Below, in pieces: positions 1-11,923 of a stretch of DNA of 64,000 nucleotides. The position numbers and the translations under genes are program-made. Below the pieces are notes generated by a model. The model saw nothing but the letters and a program-made list of their open reading frames with translations, was not told the origin of the DNA and searched no databases. Position 1 is the first letter of the stretch. The number at the start of each line of letters is the position of its first letter. This stretch comes from Valencia hispanica (taxonomy: Eukaryota > Chordata > Actinopteri > Cyprinodontiformes > Valenciidae), in contig OY747705.1 in NCBI GenBank assembly GCA_963556495.2, forward strand, positions 23,425,501 through 23,489,500. The letters run 5' to 3'.

Positions 1-110
1 CCCCTAGCGCCCCCCTGGAGCTGCCACTGGCAGGATGTATGTTATTAACATACATAAAATTGGCAAAAACCTAAATGTAGACATGTAGAACTTGTGTGTT
101 TCTAAGCCAC

Positions 111-116
111 TTTATT
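111..116 (-). terminator. Polyadenylation signal for uqcrh
   Basis: AATAAA reads on the minus strand about 170 bp downstream of the uqcrh stop codon. It is the first canonical signal in the 3' flank. Confidence 0.6.
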
Positions 117-285
117 GATATCTTGAATCACAATAGACTGTTACACATTTTTCCACATGTTCAGATAACATACAGTTTTAAGTTATGACATGCAGCAGAT
201 ACACACATGGACGAGTGTTAAACCTCGTCCTCCTGGTAATACGATTTTTGAAGAATGTCAGTAAGTGGTCCAGCCAGAAGGGACT

Positions 286-2058
286 TCATTTGACAGAATG
301 GAACAGCTTGTGAGACACCTATAAACAGATGAGGCAGAAAATTTAAAGTGAGCGACAAAGCTACACACAGTGTAATGGAAACAAAACTTACTTAAAAGGA
401 AAAAATTATCTAAACGTCACTTTTTTTCATCCTTTTATCCAACACCCCCAAACACTCCAAACATGAATAAAAACCAAGGGACAAACTCCGCCGGCAAGAT
501 TTGAAGCCTACCCTGAAGTCACATACATTCAATTCAATTCAATTCAGTTTATTTATATAGCACCGATTCACAACAGATGTCATCTCAAGGCTCTTAACAA
601 GAAGTTATTTCAATACATTTATACAAACATTCCAATCAGTTAAAAAGTTTCCTATTTAAGGAATCCCAGCAGATTGCGTCAGTCATTGGCGTGAGGTTGG
701 GCCCCGTTGATGCGGACTTTCCAACCACAGCAATCCTTCAGCAATCCCTCATACTGAGCAAGCATGTAGCGACGGTGGAGAGGAAAAACTCCCCTTTAAC
801 AGGAAGAAACCTCCAACAGAACCAGGCTCAGTAGGAGCGGCCATCTGCCACGACCGTCTGGGGGTTTGAGAAGACAGAGCAGAGACACAGAAGGAACAGA
901 AGATCTGATATAAGAGAACTTTCTATGTTACAGAAAGTAAAAAGTTGATAACAGGACACAGTGGATGTTCAGTTACTGGGAGCATCATCCCAGTCGATGC
1001 CCCCCGTCCAACAGGGCATTGCAGCCAAGCAGGATACCAGACCAGGTATATCTTCAATGGAGAGAAAAACACTGAGAGAACACAAAGTTAACAGTCGAAA
1101 TAACAGAATGTACTGTAATACAACTGGAGAGTAGTAGTAGAAAAGGAAGTAGCAGAGTGAAGAAAATTGGTAAGTCTGTCCTCCAGCAGTCTAAGCCTAT
1201 AGCAGCATAACTACAGAGATAGCTCAGGATGACCTAAGCCACTCTAACTATAAGCTTTATCAAAAAGGAAAGTTTTAAGCCTGGCCTTAAAAGTAAACAG
1301 AGTGTCTGCCTCACGGACTAAAGCTGGGAGCTGGTTCCACAGGAGAGGAGCCTGATAACTAAAAGATCTGCCTCCCATTCTACTTTTAGAATGGGAGGCA
1401 TCCACTAGGGGCTGGCTCTAGAAAGGAGCAAGTTCCCATTGACTCCCATGTTAAAAATCACAACTTCACAGCAGAAATAAACATGTTTACATCCTGGTTC
1501 AAAAAAACATTTTAAGTTGAATAGGTCAGGTTTACAGTCATGACAACTCTGAGGGGGGTGAATATATTTCTAACTCATCCGTTTAGAGATAATTTAAGCT
1601 TAAAATTATGAATATTAAGGGCCGTGTCCTTTTGATTGACAGGTCTCAGATAAGCGTCAGCGCTTGCGGTGGTGGCTAGCGGCAAAGATGGCTTGCCGTG
1701 GTATTGATTGCACTAACAGACCATCCAAGAAGTCTCTGCTCCATTTTTTCTGGTAAGTAAAATTATATTTCTGCCGTTTAAGATATTGCTACTTGGTCAA
1801 ATATGGATTAAAATGTTCATATTTCTTCTTTACATATTAAATATTAAAAGTTTTTTTAAATGAAATTCACATAGTTTTCGTGAAAGTCTTCATGCTTTTA
1901 TTTGACAAAATTACTGACTCTGCCTAGAAGGCAGAGGGGTAGCAGAGTCGCTCAACCATGGTTTTCTGGGGGCGCATTATTTTCCAGGCGTGAAGAGATG
2001 TGTGACGCAGCCAAGATAGTGGTGGTGGGAAACCGCCCAGTTGGCTCCATCCATCCAT

Positions 2059-2110
<52 letters not shown>

Positions 2111-5104
2111 CCAATGATAAAAAGCATCCGTCCAAATCGTCATAACTCTTATGCTCCTACAAAGTGTTTGAAAAAGTGCCTTATTGTGTCGTCACAATAA
2201 TTGGAATTAGTATATAACCGCCCCTCACCTGTCAAACACCGCCCACAAATGCCAATTTCAAGCCATTCTCATGTGTGGCAAACCTGCAGCCTAGTAACAA
2301 GATGGGTGGGCGTGGCCTGTAAACGCTAATTTGCATAAAGGAGACAGAGCCCACTAAACAGCTCATTCTGAAAGGAAATGAAATTGTCAAGAATTGAGCA
2401 GGTGAGATTACTTTATATAAGAGGGATTATGTGCAAAGAACTTCTTTAACATGTTTTGTACAGACCATAGATATATTGTAACTTGTTTAAAAAGAGGTAT
2501 AATATTTCCCCTTTAAACAATTTGAGGGAAATAAAAAGCCCCATATGAGAGTATATAGCCACATTTTCACTATTGGAATGTCATGTATGTGGGTGTCTCT
2601 ACTTCACCGGGCCAGCGCGGCAGGGCCGTTTTCGGCGCCATTTCAGGAACCAACTGCGTACCAGTCTTGGGGTATGGACTCGGAAATGGGCCGGTACAGT
2701 TCCTGGGTGGGAGTTGTGGTTGAGTCATGCTGATTGGTTGTAATTCAGAAGATATGAGTAGACGTCGCCAAACAACCAGCTTTGTAAAATAAGAAGAGCT
2801 GCTGACCAAGTCGCTTAAAACAACATAGCAAACAAAAAGACAGCAACCATTTCCTGCTTCTTCCATGTCGATCTCTCGTTATTCTCTGCTGCTGTGGGCA
2901 CCTTTTAGTGCCGATCAGAGATGCCACTCACTGCCAAAATGGTTGTTATATGCAGATGTCTTGGCTAAGTCATTAAAGGGCCCATTTTGTATGAAGACAC
3001 AACGGCTTAGAGGAGCAGGCCGACAGATTTACACAATAGATGAAGTACCAATAGTGAAAACATGCCATATTTAGGGCTGTAGGATCTTGTTCTAGTAGAA
3101 TGATTCAGCCTCTCCACCTTTATTTCCACTTATGATCTCCATTTAGCTTAAACTTTGAACTATGTTTTTTTTGCTTTCTCTTGGAAGCGAGATGTCAGAA
3201 CTTTTACAGTTTTGTTTTGTTGATTGCTGCAGATTGACAGTCATTGTCAGATTCCACCTGAAATATTAAGCTAATGTTTCCATACCTGTATTTGTTTTAT
3301 TCTATTTCAAATAGGAAATCTGAGTTTTTTTATGTTTGAAAATAAACATAAAAATGCTAAATATGCAAATAATCTTAAAATGCAGTCTCTAAAAAAAAAC
3401 AGACGACAGAAAATAGAACAACAATTAGGTCCTCGCCAGCTCCGTCCATGGATGCATCTCTGACTAAATGCAGGTAGTGGAAAACAGAATGTAGGCAAAG
3501 TTTTACGGTAGATAACTAGTCAGTATTCAAGTTGACCAACTTGTTGCACAATCATAATTCTGGGTTTTTATGAAGGGTATTCTTTAATTACATCGCTGGG
3601 TCCAACTGGTAAAAGTTGTACTTACGCAATGGTCCCGAGCATGGAGGAAGTCAAACAATTCCTCAGTGCATTCTTCCTCTGTCTGAGACCGAGAGCCAAC
3701 TCTGGTCTCACAAAGCTCCAAACGCTCTCGAGTATGCATGCAGTGCTCCGTCTCCTCACACTTCTGGCGCAAGGTTTCAAGAGGGTCCTGTAACCAGAGT
3801 AAGTATATATTTCAGAATTACATAGTATAGGTGTTAACATTCACTACTTCCCTTGATGCCACAAGAAGGCCGGTTCTGGCCAGTTGGAAACTCGAAAGTC
3901 TGATTTTTTTTTTTTCAATTAACGAACCTGCTAATGTATAAAGGAGGGCAAAACAAAACTCTTCAGTGAGGAAATTATTACTGATTGAAGACGACTCAAG
4001 GCGATTTTTTTTAATTTGAAAATAATGAGGGAGGGTGAGCAAATGTTTCAGCTGGTAAAAGGAAGGCCGAGCTTAGAACACTAACACTGCTCTGTTTTAC
4101 CCAATTGTAACTTCTGTCCCTCCATTCGTCAAGAGTATTTGCTGCATTTTTTTAGATACATCACTTGTCCTAGACACCTGACTCAAATAGCAGAATTGCC
4201 ATGTCAGCATGCAGTCAGGCTCCAGTGTCCTGCTAATGGCCTAAATATTTGATTTGTGTGTGTTGAAGCAAGACACCAGACCTGATGGACTGGATTTGAT
4301 CCCCCCTTTTTTACATTCTCCACAATACATGCATGGAAGCTGTTGTGTAGCAATGCTAACCTCTCTAATTCCTAATATGAAATGCTAATGACAGGTAAAA
4401 AATGTGCTTTATTGTTTCTGCTATTCAGGAATACCAGAAACAATGTGTTGACTTGTGTTTTATTTCTTGTACATTATAGGAGTTTAAGTAAAAAACTTAT
4501 AATGGCACGTTGAAGCTTTATAAAAACTGGACATTGGAATTGCCAAAAACTTCTGATTGGTTTATTTCTATGCATCACATTACTAGATTAAAAAAAAAAG
4601 TTAATTAAAGGTCAGCAGTGTCTGATAAGGTTGGATGAGTGGTGTAACCCATTCAAACAAAAAGTCCATAAATCTTAAATGACACTTAAACAAAAACAGC
4701 TAAAAGAGAAATGTTGCCGACTCACCACCATATCTTCTTCCTCCTCCTCCTCCTCTTCCTGAAACAGACAGAACCAAATCAATGGAATCATTCATTTCCA
4801 GTCAATAGCTACTGTTTCTGTGCTTTTAGTGAACCTTTCTCTATGATGCGAATATTACAAACAGTTCGATGTAGCCTCATGGTTGTTTAAGAGGGTGTCG
4901 CAATAATAAACCGGACCTTAATAATAAATAACGGACACTAACATCAACGTGAGCCAATGCTAAGCTAATGGAAGCTAGCTTATTTAGCCGTGGACAGTTA
5001 TATTTTAACTAAAAGTTATCAGCGTATTTTAATGTCCGTAATAAGCAATTACTACTAACATCTTCGGGTTCTCCGTTCATGATTATCTTCTCCTCTAAAA
5101 CCAT
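286..5104 (-). CDS. uqcrh: Cytochrome b-c1 complex subunit 6 (hinge protein), complete, 4 exons
   Basis: This gene encodes the small acidic hinge subunit of mitochondrial respiratory complex III, which helps cytochrome c1 dock with cytochrome c in the intermembrane space. The coding exons on the minus strand are 5060-5104, 4726-4758, 3626-3787 and 286-318. All are in phase 0 with GT..AG borders, giving 90 aa; the human protein is 91 aa. Exon 1 starts [15 protein letters not shown]. Exon 2 is a 33-nt microexon encoding the acidic run of eight Glu followed by DMV. Exon 3 holds the Cys-rich helical hairpin, with family hallmarks [21 protein letters not shown] and regularly spaced Cys pairs. Exon 4 encodes [10 protein letters not shown] and the stop. 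Intron 3 (319-3625) is swollen by repeats. A polyadenylation signal on the minus strand lies at 111-116. I see no frameshift or lost key residue. The identification rests on near-complete motif agreement with the vertebrate family. Confidence 0.96.
529..1380 (-). repeat. Interspersed retroelement-like repeat with (AATTC)n tail
   Basis: A tandem AATTC tail at 529-548 is followed by a long stretch including GGAAGAAACCTCCAACAGAA, a phrase I recognise as belonging to a very common teleost dispersed repeat. The tail on the left suggests that the element points to the minus strand. It lies in uqcrh intron 3. The exact family and the right-hand border are uncertain. Confidence 0.5.
1381..2516 (+). 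mobile_element. Remnant of TTAA-type DNA transposon with THAP-like coding start
   Basis: The segment contains an open start at 1688-1752 ([16 protein letters not shown]..., ending at a GTAAGT donor) that matches the beginning of a THAP C2CH zinc finger (C-x4-C-x-N, then basic residues and an HFF). It ends near 2501-2516 with a sequence running into CCCCTTTAA, like the ends of TTAA-flanked teleost MITEs. A (TA)n run interrupts it at about 2061-2106. No matching left inverted repeat was found, so the element may be truncated or composite. Confidence 0.35.
2061..2106. repeat. (TA)n microsatellite
   Basis: About 22 TA units follow three ATCC units. Apparent open frames across it encode only Tyr-Ile repeats and are not genes. 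Confidence 0.9.
2517..3625. other. Remainder of uqcrh intron 3: unassigned, repeat-like
   Basis: No exon is supported here. TTAAAGGGCCC at about 2973 looks like one end of another TTAA-type element, and the stretch 2600-2800 is unusually G+C-rich for this intron. The boundaries could not be settled. Confidence 0.3.
3788..5059. other. uqcrh introns 1 and 2, nothing else seen
   Basis: These are AT-rich intron sequences on both sides of the 33-nt exon 2. No repeat family or additional exon was recognised. Confidence 0.6.
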
Positions 5105-6167
5105 ATTTTAATGTTTTATTCCAGACTGCCTGTCAAATCACGGCTCTTGGAGGACACCTCAGGTCAAACCAGCTAGCGGGCGGTCGGTCGTAGAAAACAA
5201 ACATCGCGTATCCGGTTCCGGTATTTTCAGAGTAAAACAAAAAATAAAATCAGCAGTTGAACCATTCAGTTGAACATTAACAGTATTCACAGAGGCATAC
5301 ACATCATCTACAGACTGACGACTTCCAATATTTACACTTCGACATTTCTTTATATAAAAATACATGTTTTGTGTTGTTTTAAAGATAGAAAGTTTAAATA
5401 ATCGAAAACAATCGATGTAAAATAAAACAAAATGAAATAACATAAGAACTTTTCATCAACCATGATTTTGAAGAGAGCATACGATGGTCACAAACTAGTC
5501 GCATTCTGATGAACCTATTTCTTCCATAAGAACAATTGTACTGCTGCTATTGTGTGTTACATTGTTACTACTGTAGCGGAAGTAGGCTGTAAAATCCCTG
5601 TGATCAGAAAGTTGGGTATGTTCATATCACCAATCTGTCTATGAATTGACCCAAGTCGTTTTGGAAGAAAGCAAAACTGTAAAGCTTCTCTACACTATAA
5701 TTTGAGGCTTTAGTTTTGTTATCAGTTGGCAGCCGACAAAGGTGCTTGGTATTGTTTTTACAATCATCTAGAAAACAATAGGAACATTTTGGGGCAATGT
5801 GGTCTGTTTATTGATAATGCATTGTATTGATCAAACTTCCAAAACCTTTAATACATTTTGTTATCCACTTTAAGCACCTTGTGGCACCCTGCAAGACCAC
5901 AGATTGATTTGCCCACAAATGATAGGATATTTCCTGAAAGACAACCTGGATTTTTAGTTATTCCTTTCCTCAAATACTCACTACAGTGTGACACCTTTCA
6001 TTTCTGTGTAAACTACAAAAAGACCAGAGTCCGGTGTAATAAGTAATTTATTTCCCCAGGCAGAGATAACACTGACCTGTACTCTTATAGAAGGTACAGT
6101 GCTGATGATTTCTTCTGCACAATATCAGCCTTTTCCCTTGAAAACCCTTTAAAAACATATTGGCAGA
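5105..6167. promoter_or_regulatory. Divergent intergenic region between uqcrh and CYP2
   Basis: This stretch of about 1.06 kb lies between two oppositely directed start codons, so it must contain the uqcrh promoter and at least the proximal CYP2 promoter. The uqcrh side (5105-5225) is the most CpG-rich part. The CYP2 side is AT-rich and has no clear promoter motif that I can defend. No coding potential is supported. Confidence 0.5.
5205..5225 (-). promoter_or_regulatory. Candidate ETS/NRF-2 type promoter element upstream of uqcrh
   Basis: About 105 bp upstream of the uqcrh start codon the minus strand reads ACCGGAACCGGATA, which contains two GGA cores in tandem. The surrounding 60 bp are locally CpG-rich (GCGGGCGGTCGGTCG on the plus strand). 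Nuclear genes for respiratory-chain subunits are commonly controlled by ETS-family NRF-2/GABP sites with a CCGGAA core, so this is a reasonable promoter candidate. Function is inferred from position and motif only. Confidence 0.35.
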
Positions 6168-9100
6168 ATGGATTTGTTTTTTTCCATATTTCGTTTCTTT
6201 GTTGATTGGGATTTAAAGAGTCTGCTACTGTTTGCTGTGGTTTTCATCATAACTGCGGACTATGTTAAAAACCGTCGATCAGTTGGCTTCCCTCCTGGAC
6301 CCAGAGCTCTACCCATTGTGGGCAACATATTTACATGGGACCAAAGCAGGCCCCATGAGAGGCTGATTGAGGTATAGAATAATCCTGAACCGTCTCATAC
6401 CTGTTTTAATGATTCGTGTTCTGACTTCTTCCCTTCTCTCTCACCCAGTTGGCAAGGACTTATGGAGATGTATACAGCCTAAGATTCGGTCAGAAATGGG
6501 CAGTGGTGTTAAATGGATTTGAGGCTATAAAGGAGGCTCTGGTTAAAAAGGGAGACAACATGGTGGACCGGCCAGAACTTGCTTTACAGGACGAAATTGG
6601 AGGTGGACTAGGTAGGAGAAGCATTTTTACAATTAGGCATGAATCGCATTAATGCGTTTATTCATACTCACCTGAAATATTTATTGGGCTATATGTGTTG
6701 CAAAATTGTATTAAGTACTGTACAGCTAAAGTACTACTACTACTTCTACTACTACTACCACTACTTCTACTACTACTACTACTTCTAATAATAATCATCA
6801 TTATCATCATCATAACAATAACACATGTGTGTGTGTTGGATTATTATTATTATCAGTGTCATTATGCATTATTTTAAATGAAACTCTAAGCTTTGTCTTT
6901 CCCATCTGATCAACATAGATCCTGTAAAGCAACCCTAAAAATAACAATCATTTCATTTTTATTTCATATTTGATCATTTTGTTTATCCGTTTTTTTATCA
7001 TGTGTCTCTATCATCAGGTGTGATATTTAGTAATGGAAACATCTGGAAGCAGCAGAGACGTTTTGCACTTTCAACCCTCAAATACTTTGGGTTTGGAAAG
7101 AAGTCTCTTGAACCTATCATCCTGGATGAATTCACACATTGTGCAGAAGAGTTCAGAGTCTATAAAGGTACAAATATAACACTTAACAATACTTTCATAA
7201 TAGTCAGATACACAATTTACATTATTTTTTTTTGTTAAATTCTGAAGGGAAGCCTGTGAATCCACATCTCATCATCAATAATGCCGTCTCCAACATCATC
7301 TGCCACCTGGTCTTTGGTCACCGTTTTGAGTATGGGGATGAGAAGTTCATGAAACTGATGCTGCTGTTTGACAAGGCGCTCCAGATTGAAGCTTCTACTT
7401 GGACACAGGTAGCCTACTGTGTTTTGCTGTTGATGAAATGCTAAAGCTGGTAATCACGCCTGTGTGCTACATTCGGCACAATCAAGTTAGTACTAGTTGT
7501 AATTGTAGCAGTAGTAGTATTTTAATCAGTCAACATCTTCACCATTCACTAATCACTAACCAGTCAAAGAATGTAATAAATAAACAGGCTTAGGCTGAGA
7601 CAGCCAACTTAGATGGATATGTACAATCTACCTTTTAACAGCAAACCTTCAGAATGGCAGGGAAAACCAATAAAAAAAATGTTTACAGATGTAACCTTCG
7701 ATGGATTATCAATATACAATCCTTATTGTTCCTAAATGTTCGGTTTTCTATAAACCTATAAGACCTATAAGAACAATACTGAGGATATACACAACTTCGC
7801 TGGGCTGCCAATTATCAACAAAACTACAGCCTACCATTATAGTGTATGGTGAACAGAAGGTTTATAGTTTTGCTTCCATTCAAGTCCATTGAATACCTAC
7901 TTTGGTCTCCCAAAGCAACAGTCAGCTATAAAGTTTACCCCTTCCTGTTAATCCTGATACTAATAAGAATACATGCAATCAATCTACATTCAATCTACAT
8001 TCAATCTGTTCTTTCTATTTATTCTTCTGTTCAGCTCTACAATTCATTTACTCTGCTGATGAGATTGTTGCCAGGTCCTCATCAGACCCTCAAACAGATC
8101 TGGAGCAATGTGAAACACTTCGTACGAGAAGAGCTGAACCAGCACAAGAAGAACTGGGATCCTTCAGATTGCAAAGATTACATCGACTGTTACCTGCAGG
8201 AGATTCAAACGGTGACTGACAGACACCTTTCAGCGACACTTTCCAAGTTTTTCTTGCCTTGTTAACTCTTAAATATAACTTAATTATATTGCTTTTACAT
8301 GAGCGAAGAAAGGTCCAATTCTTTCCTGCTGTGATACCTGTTAAAAAGTCAAATTGAACTTGGGCAGTAAATTATAATTCAAATTCAAATTCAAATGCAA
8401 AAATACTTTGTTGATCCCAGAGGGAAATTAAGTGTTGTAGTTTAAGTAGGAGTAGGAGTAGGAGTTTAATTGAGTAGTGTATAAAGACTGTGAATTCATG
8501 CCCAAAGTTGACAAGCAGTTTATTTGTCATTTTACATATATATAAAAAACATAATAAAACCAAAATCTGTTTTTCATGATTGGAGACTGTCAAGGCAGTA
8601 AGCTATTGTTTCCTTCAGATATCAGGAGATCAAGCCACATTTTCAAGATGAATTTCTGTAACCTTTCAGTGTCAGACAAATAAACTTTTCTATTCTATTC
8701 TATTCAGAGCAGCACCTTTCACCTCTTCTGTCAACCAAAGGTGGTCTGCTTAAGAAGTTAATATGGCTACTTCGTCGACAATATATGTTCACCAGCTTGC
8801 ATTTTATTCCATGGCAACACATTGCTTGACCGGTAGATGGCTGGTGTCAACTGCTTTCATATGTGCACCACAGGATTTACTCGCGGCGCTGCAGCAAGCC
8901 CATTGCTTTGTCAGTTGAGCAAAAGGACCTTGACTGACCTAGCTGTTAGCCTGCTTGGAATTCAGAGTTGCTGCGATGGAGACAGTCAAAAATAAAAAAA
9001 CACAACAACAGTCTATTACTTGCAATTGCAATCCAAGGGTTAAACATTAGAAAGAGAAAGTAGTGTTGCAGCTGTTTTATGTAGGCCAGTTCTAAGCTTT

Positions 9101-11895
9101 TCTCTTTTGCCCATTTTTTATTTCCAAGAACACTGCATCCCTTGAAACCTCACTAGGTCAGTTGCGATGTTGTAAGCTCCTTTTCTACAATAGGCATTCA
9201 GTTGTTTCCATACATAACAATAATGTGAGATAAAAGAAGGTTTGTATTTATAATAATAACTTCATTTATAAAGCACTTTTAAACAAAGTGCTGAACAACT
9301 ATTAGAAAATCCAAAATAAAAAACAAAAAAAAACTGAATAAAACAATACAATTTAGAAACAGATTAAACAAAATGGAACAACAATACAAAACAATAAAAC
9401 TAAGCATAGAATTAAGACACATAGGGTGAACAAATGGGTCTTTAACTTAGCCTTCACAACCTCCACAGAGCATGCCTGGTATTATCTTGAGGTAGATTGC
9501 TCCACAAAGATGGGGCACCAAAAGAAAAAAAAAAACTTCCTAACATTTTGTCTTCTTGTCTTAGGAACTTTTGAAAGGCAGGTGCTCTGAGATCTCAGAG
9601 CATAGGGTAGGACATACAGCTGCAGAAAGTCAAAAAGGTGGAATAGTGCCAGACCATTTAACGCCTTGTAGATGAGCAACAGGACCTTAAAATCTGCTCA
9701 AACCTGACAAGGCAACCAATGAAGATATGACTGTACTGAAATACTGTGCTCGTATTTCCCAGTCTTTGCTAAAATAAGAGCAGCCGCACCAATCTGTAGA
9801 CCTCTAAATCTTTTCTGCCCATAAAGGAGAATGTCACAACCTCTGCATTTTCAAATGATAAAACCTTTATGAATTGAGTGATGTTTCTAAAGTGATAAAA
9901 GGCAGTCTTTGCTATCTCTGTGACATGAGAATCGGAGGAGAACACAGGGTTGGACCACACGCCCAAGTTCTTTACCTTGTCCTCACAATTTATGGCATGG
10001 TTGTCAATTTTCAAGTTTTGGGACAAGTAGAGAAATTTTTTCAGTTCAATGACCATTAAAACGATCTAATCTGCATTAAGGAGCAGGAAATGACCAGATA
10101 ACCAGTAGCAAACTGCAAATAAACAGGCTTCTAGTCAAGATGACCCTGTTTCTTGAGCAATAAAACTGTATGACAAATGAACTTGTCATACACTGATAAT
10201 ACAACTATCATTATAACTAAAATATTAATGCTACAACTACAGTGGCATTTTATTATGGGGATTCTGGCTGGTAACAGGTGAAAAAAGCTTAGATCCATTA
10301 TTGAACTTGTCACTACAGATCATTGCTATACAGGGATCTGCAATTTAAACATTTTGCAGATCTTAAGCAGCTCATCTGTACACATTTAAAATTAATTGGA
10401 TACAATTGAATTCTTGTTTTTGTTTCACATATGTCCACAGAATAAGGAGCAGGATGGCAACACATTTGATGAAGATAATTTGATCATGTGTGTCCTGGAT
10501 CTGTTTGTGGCTGGCTCAGAAACCACATCCACCACCCTTCGATGGGCATTTCTCTACATGGCTAAATATCCTGAAGTCCAAGGTGCAAAAACGAATGAAA
10601 ATAATGCTTCATTAACAACACACACAAAAAATTTCTGAATTTCTAACTTACATCCAATAACCTGAATGTGGATGTTATTTGCACAGAGAAAGTCCAAGCA
10701 GAGCTAGACAGAGTGATCGGACAGTCCAGACAGCCGTCTATGGAAGATCGTGCTAACCTTCCCTACACAGATGCTGTAATCCATGAGATCCTTAGGATGG
10801 GCAACATAGCCCCTCTTGCCTTACCACACTCCACCAACAAAGAAGTCCAGCTGGGAGGTTACACCATCCCAAGGGTAACCTTCCAGAAAACTTCAGTGAA
10901 ATTCAAACCTAATTTCATGTTACCACCTTTTTCTTGTATTTAAGTACTTTTATTTTATTCATCAGGGAGTACTGATAATTCCAAATTTAGCTTCAGTGCT
11001 GGCTGATAAGAAAGAATGGGCGACACCTTTCACCTTTAACCCAGGACACTTCCTAACTGAGGAGGGGAAGTTTGTAAAGAAAGCAGCTTTCATCCCTTTC
11101 TCTGCTGGTAAGGAGTCTAAACACCCATACACACAGTGTGTTTCATACTTTGATATCTTTTCACATTTGATCACTTTACAACCACAAACATCAGTGGGGG
11201 TTTTTCTTAGTTATTTCACCATGTAATGTTGAAGACTCGTATTTCAAGAGTTTATTTACAGTAATGATGTTTAATATTATTATTTCAAAATAAATCTGAA
11301 TTCAAATTTAGAAACAAACTTAGAAGGACATAGTAGGTCCTTATAGTGATTTGGACTTGTTATTAATTATAATAATAATGACTTGCATTTATATAGCGCT
11401 TTTCGAGACCCTCAAAGCACTTTACAACTCTATTATTCATTCACTCTCACATTCACACACTGGTGGTGGCAAGCTACGATTGTAGCCACAGCTGCCCTGG
11501 GGCAGACTGACAGAAGCGAGGCTGCCATATCGTGCCATCGGCCCCTCTGGCCAACACCCGTAGGCGGGTAGGTGAAGTGTCTTGCCCAAGGACACAACGA
11601 CATGTAGCAGGCGACATGAACCCACGATTTCTGCTGACAACTCTACCACTGAACTACAGCTGCCAATTAGGAGATCACTTAATGACAACTGCACCACTTG
11701 TCTAATTTTTTTGTCTCAGGAAAGCGTGTGTGCCTTGGAGAGAACCTGGCCAGGATGGAAATTTTTCTCTCTTTCACGTCCTTTATGCAGCACTTCACTT
11801 TCTCAATGCCGGCTGGAGTTAAGGCTGTGATGGATTACCGCGCAGGAGTCACTCTGGCACCAAAACCATATCAAATCTGCATAACGGCACGCTAA
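6168..11895 (+). CDS. Cytochrome P450 family 2, complete 9-exon gene
   Basis: This gene encodes a microsomal heme-thiolate monooxygenase of the CYP2 family, which oxidises lipophilic substrates using electrons from NADPH-P450 reductase. Exons: 6168-6371, 6449-6611, 7018-7167, 7248-7408, 8035-8211, 10441-10582, 10687-10874, 10966-11107 and 11720-11895. Their phases join without error to give 500 aa, the normal length and exon plan for CYP2. Visible motifs: an N-terminal membrane anchor (about residues 16-32); the proline-rich hinge FPPGPRALPIVGN; helix C WKQQRR; helix I AGSETTSTT with the oxygen-activating Thr; helix K EILR; and the heme loop FSAGKRVCLG with the axial Cys in exon 9. The usual PERF/PEHF segment reads NPGHF, a small deviation. 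The subfamily is not certain; the sequence looks closest to the teleost CYP2J-like groups (2N/2P/2AD/2V). Introns 5 and 8 carry retroelement copies. Confidence 0.95.
6722..6815 (+). repeat. TAC/TTC and ATT/ATC trinucleotide microsatellite
   Basis: A compound run of ACT/TCT triplets passes into ATA/ATC triplets within CYP2 intron 2. The Leu/Ile-rich open frame across it is a by-product of the repeat. Confidence 0.8.
8375..8705. repeat. Two LINE/SINE 3'-tail fragments in CYP2 intron 5
   Basis: AATTCAAATTCAAATTC at about 8377 precedes TACTTTGTTGATCCCAGAGG, a phrase common to teleost retroelement 3' ends in minus orientation. A second tail with TTCTA units lies at 8685-8705 on the plus strand. 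Both are short 3' fragments without coding content. Confidence 0.55.
9240..10060 (-). mobile_element. L2-type LINE 3' fragment (reverse transcriptase C-terminus), decayed
   Basis: On the minus strand the translations at 9769-10056 (KVKNLGVWSNPVFSSDSHV...) and 9482-9679 (MLIYKALNGLALFHL...) match the C-terminal part of L2/Maui-clade LINE polyproteins, downstream of the reverse transcriptase palm. They are in order and separated by frameshifts. The element lies antisense in CYP2 intron 5. Confidence 0.65.
11368..11670 (-). mobile_element. tRNA-headed SINE in CYP2 intron 8
   Basis: Read on the minus strand, the right end begins GGCAGCTGTAGTTCAGTGGT, an RNA polymerase III A-box-like head, and is followed by a GGTTCATGTC B-box-like stretch. 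The body includes the GCCCTGGGGCAGACTG segment and the 3' end AGCGCTATATAAATGC. Copies of the same family occur at 51932-52225 (same orientation) and 60878-61190 (opposite orientation). Confidence 0.75.
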
Positions 11896-11917
11896 AATCA
11901 GCACTTTTATTATTTTA

Positions 11918-11923
11918 AATAAA
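11918..11923 (+). terminator. Polyadenylation signal for CYP2 gene
   Basis: AATAAA lies 23 bp after the stop codon. The 3' UTR is therefore predicted to be very short. Confidence 0.65.

Noticed and set aside
1902..2143. Open frames with Tyr-Ile repeats on both strands
   Set aside because: They are produced by the (TA)n microsatellite and have no splice or homology support.
5159..5443. Minus-strand frame of 94 codons upstream of uqcrh
   Set aside because: It overlaps the promoter or 5' UTR region, is AT-rich and lacks any recognisable domain.
7846..8265. Open frame of 139 codons in the CYP2 region
   Set aside because: Only 8035-8211 is a real exon; the rest is intron read-through on either side.
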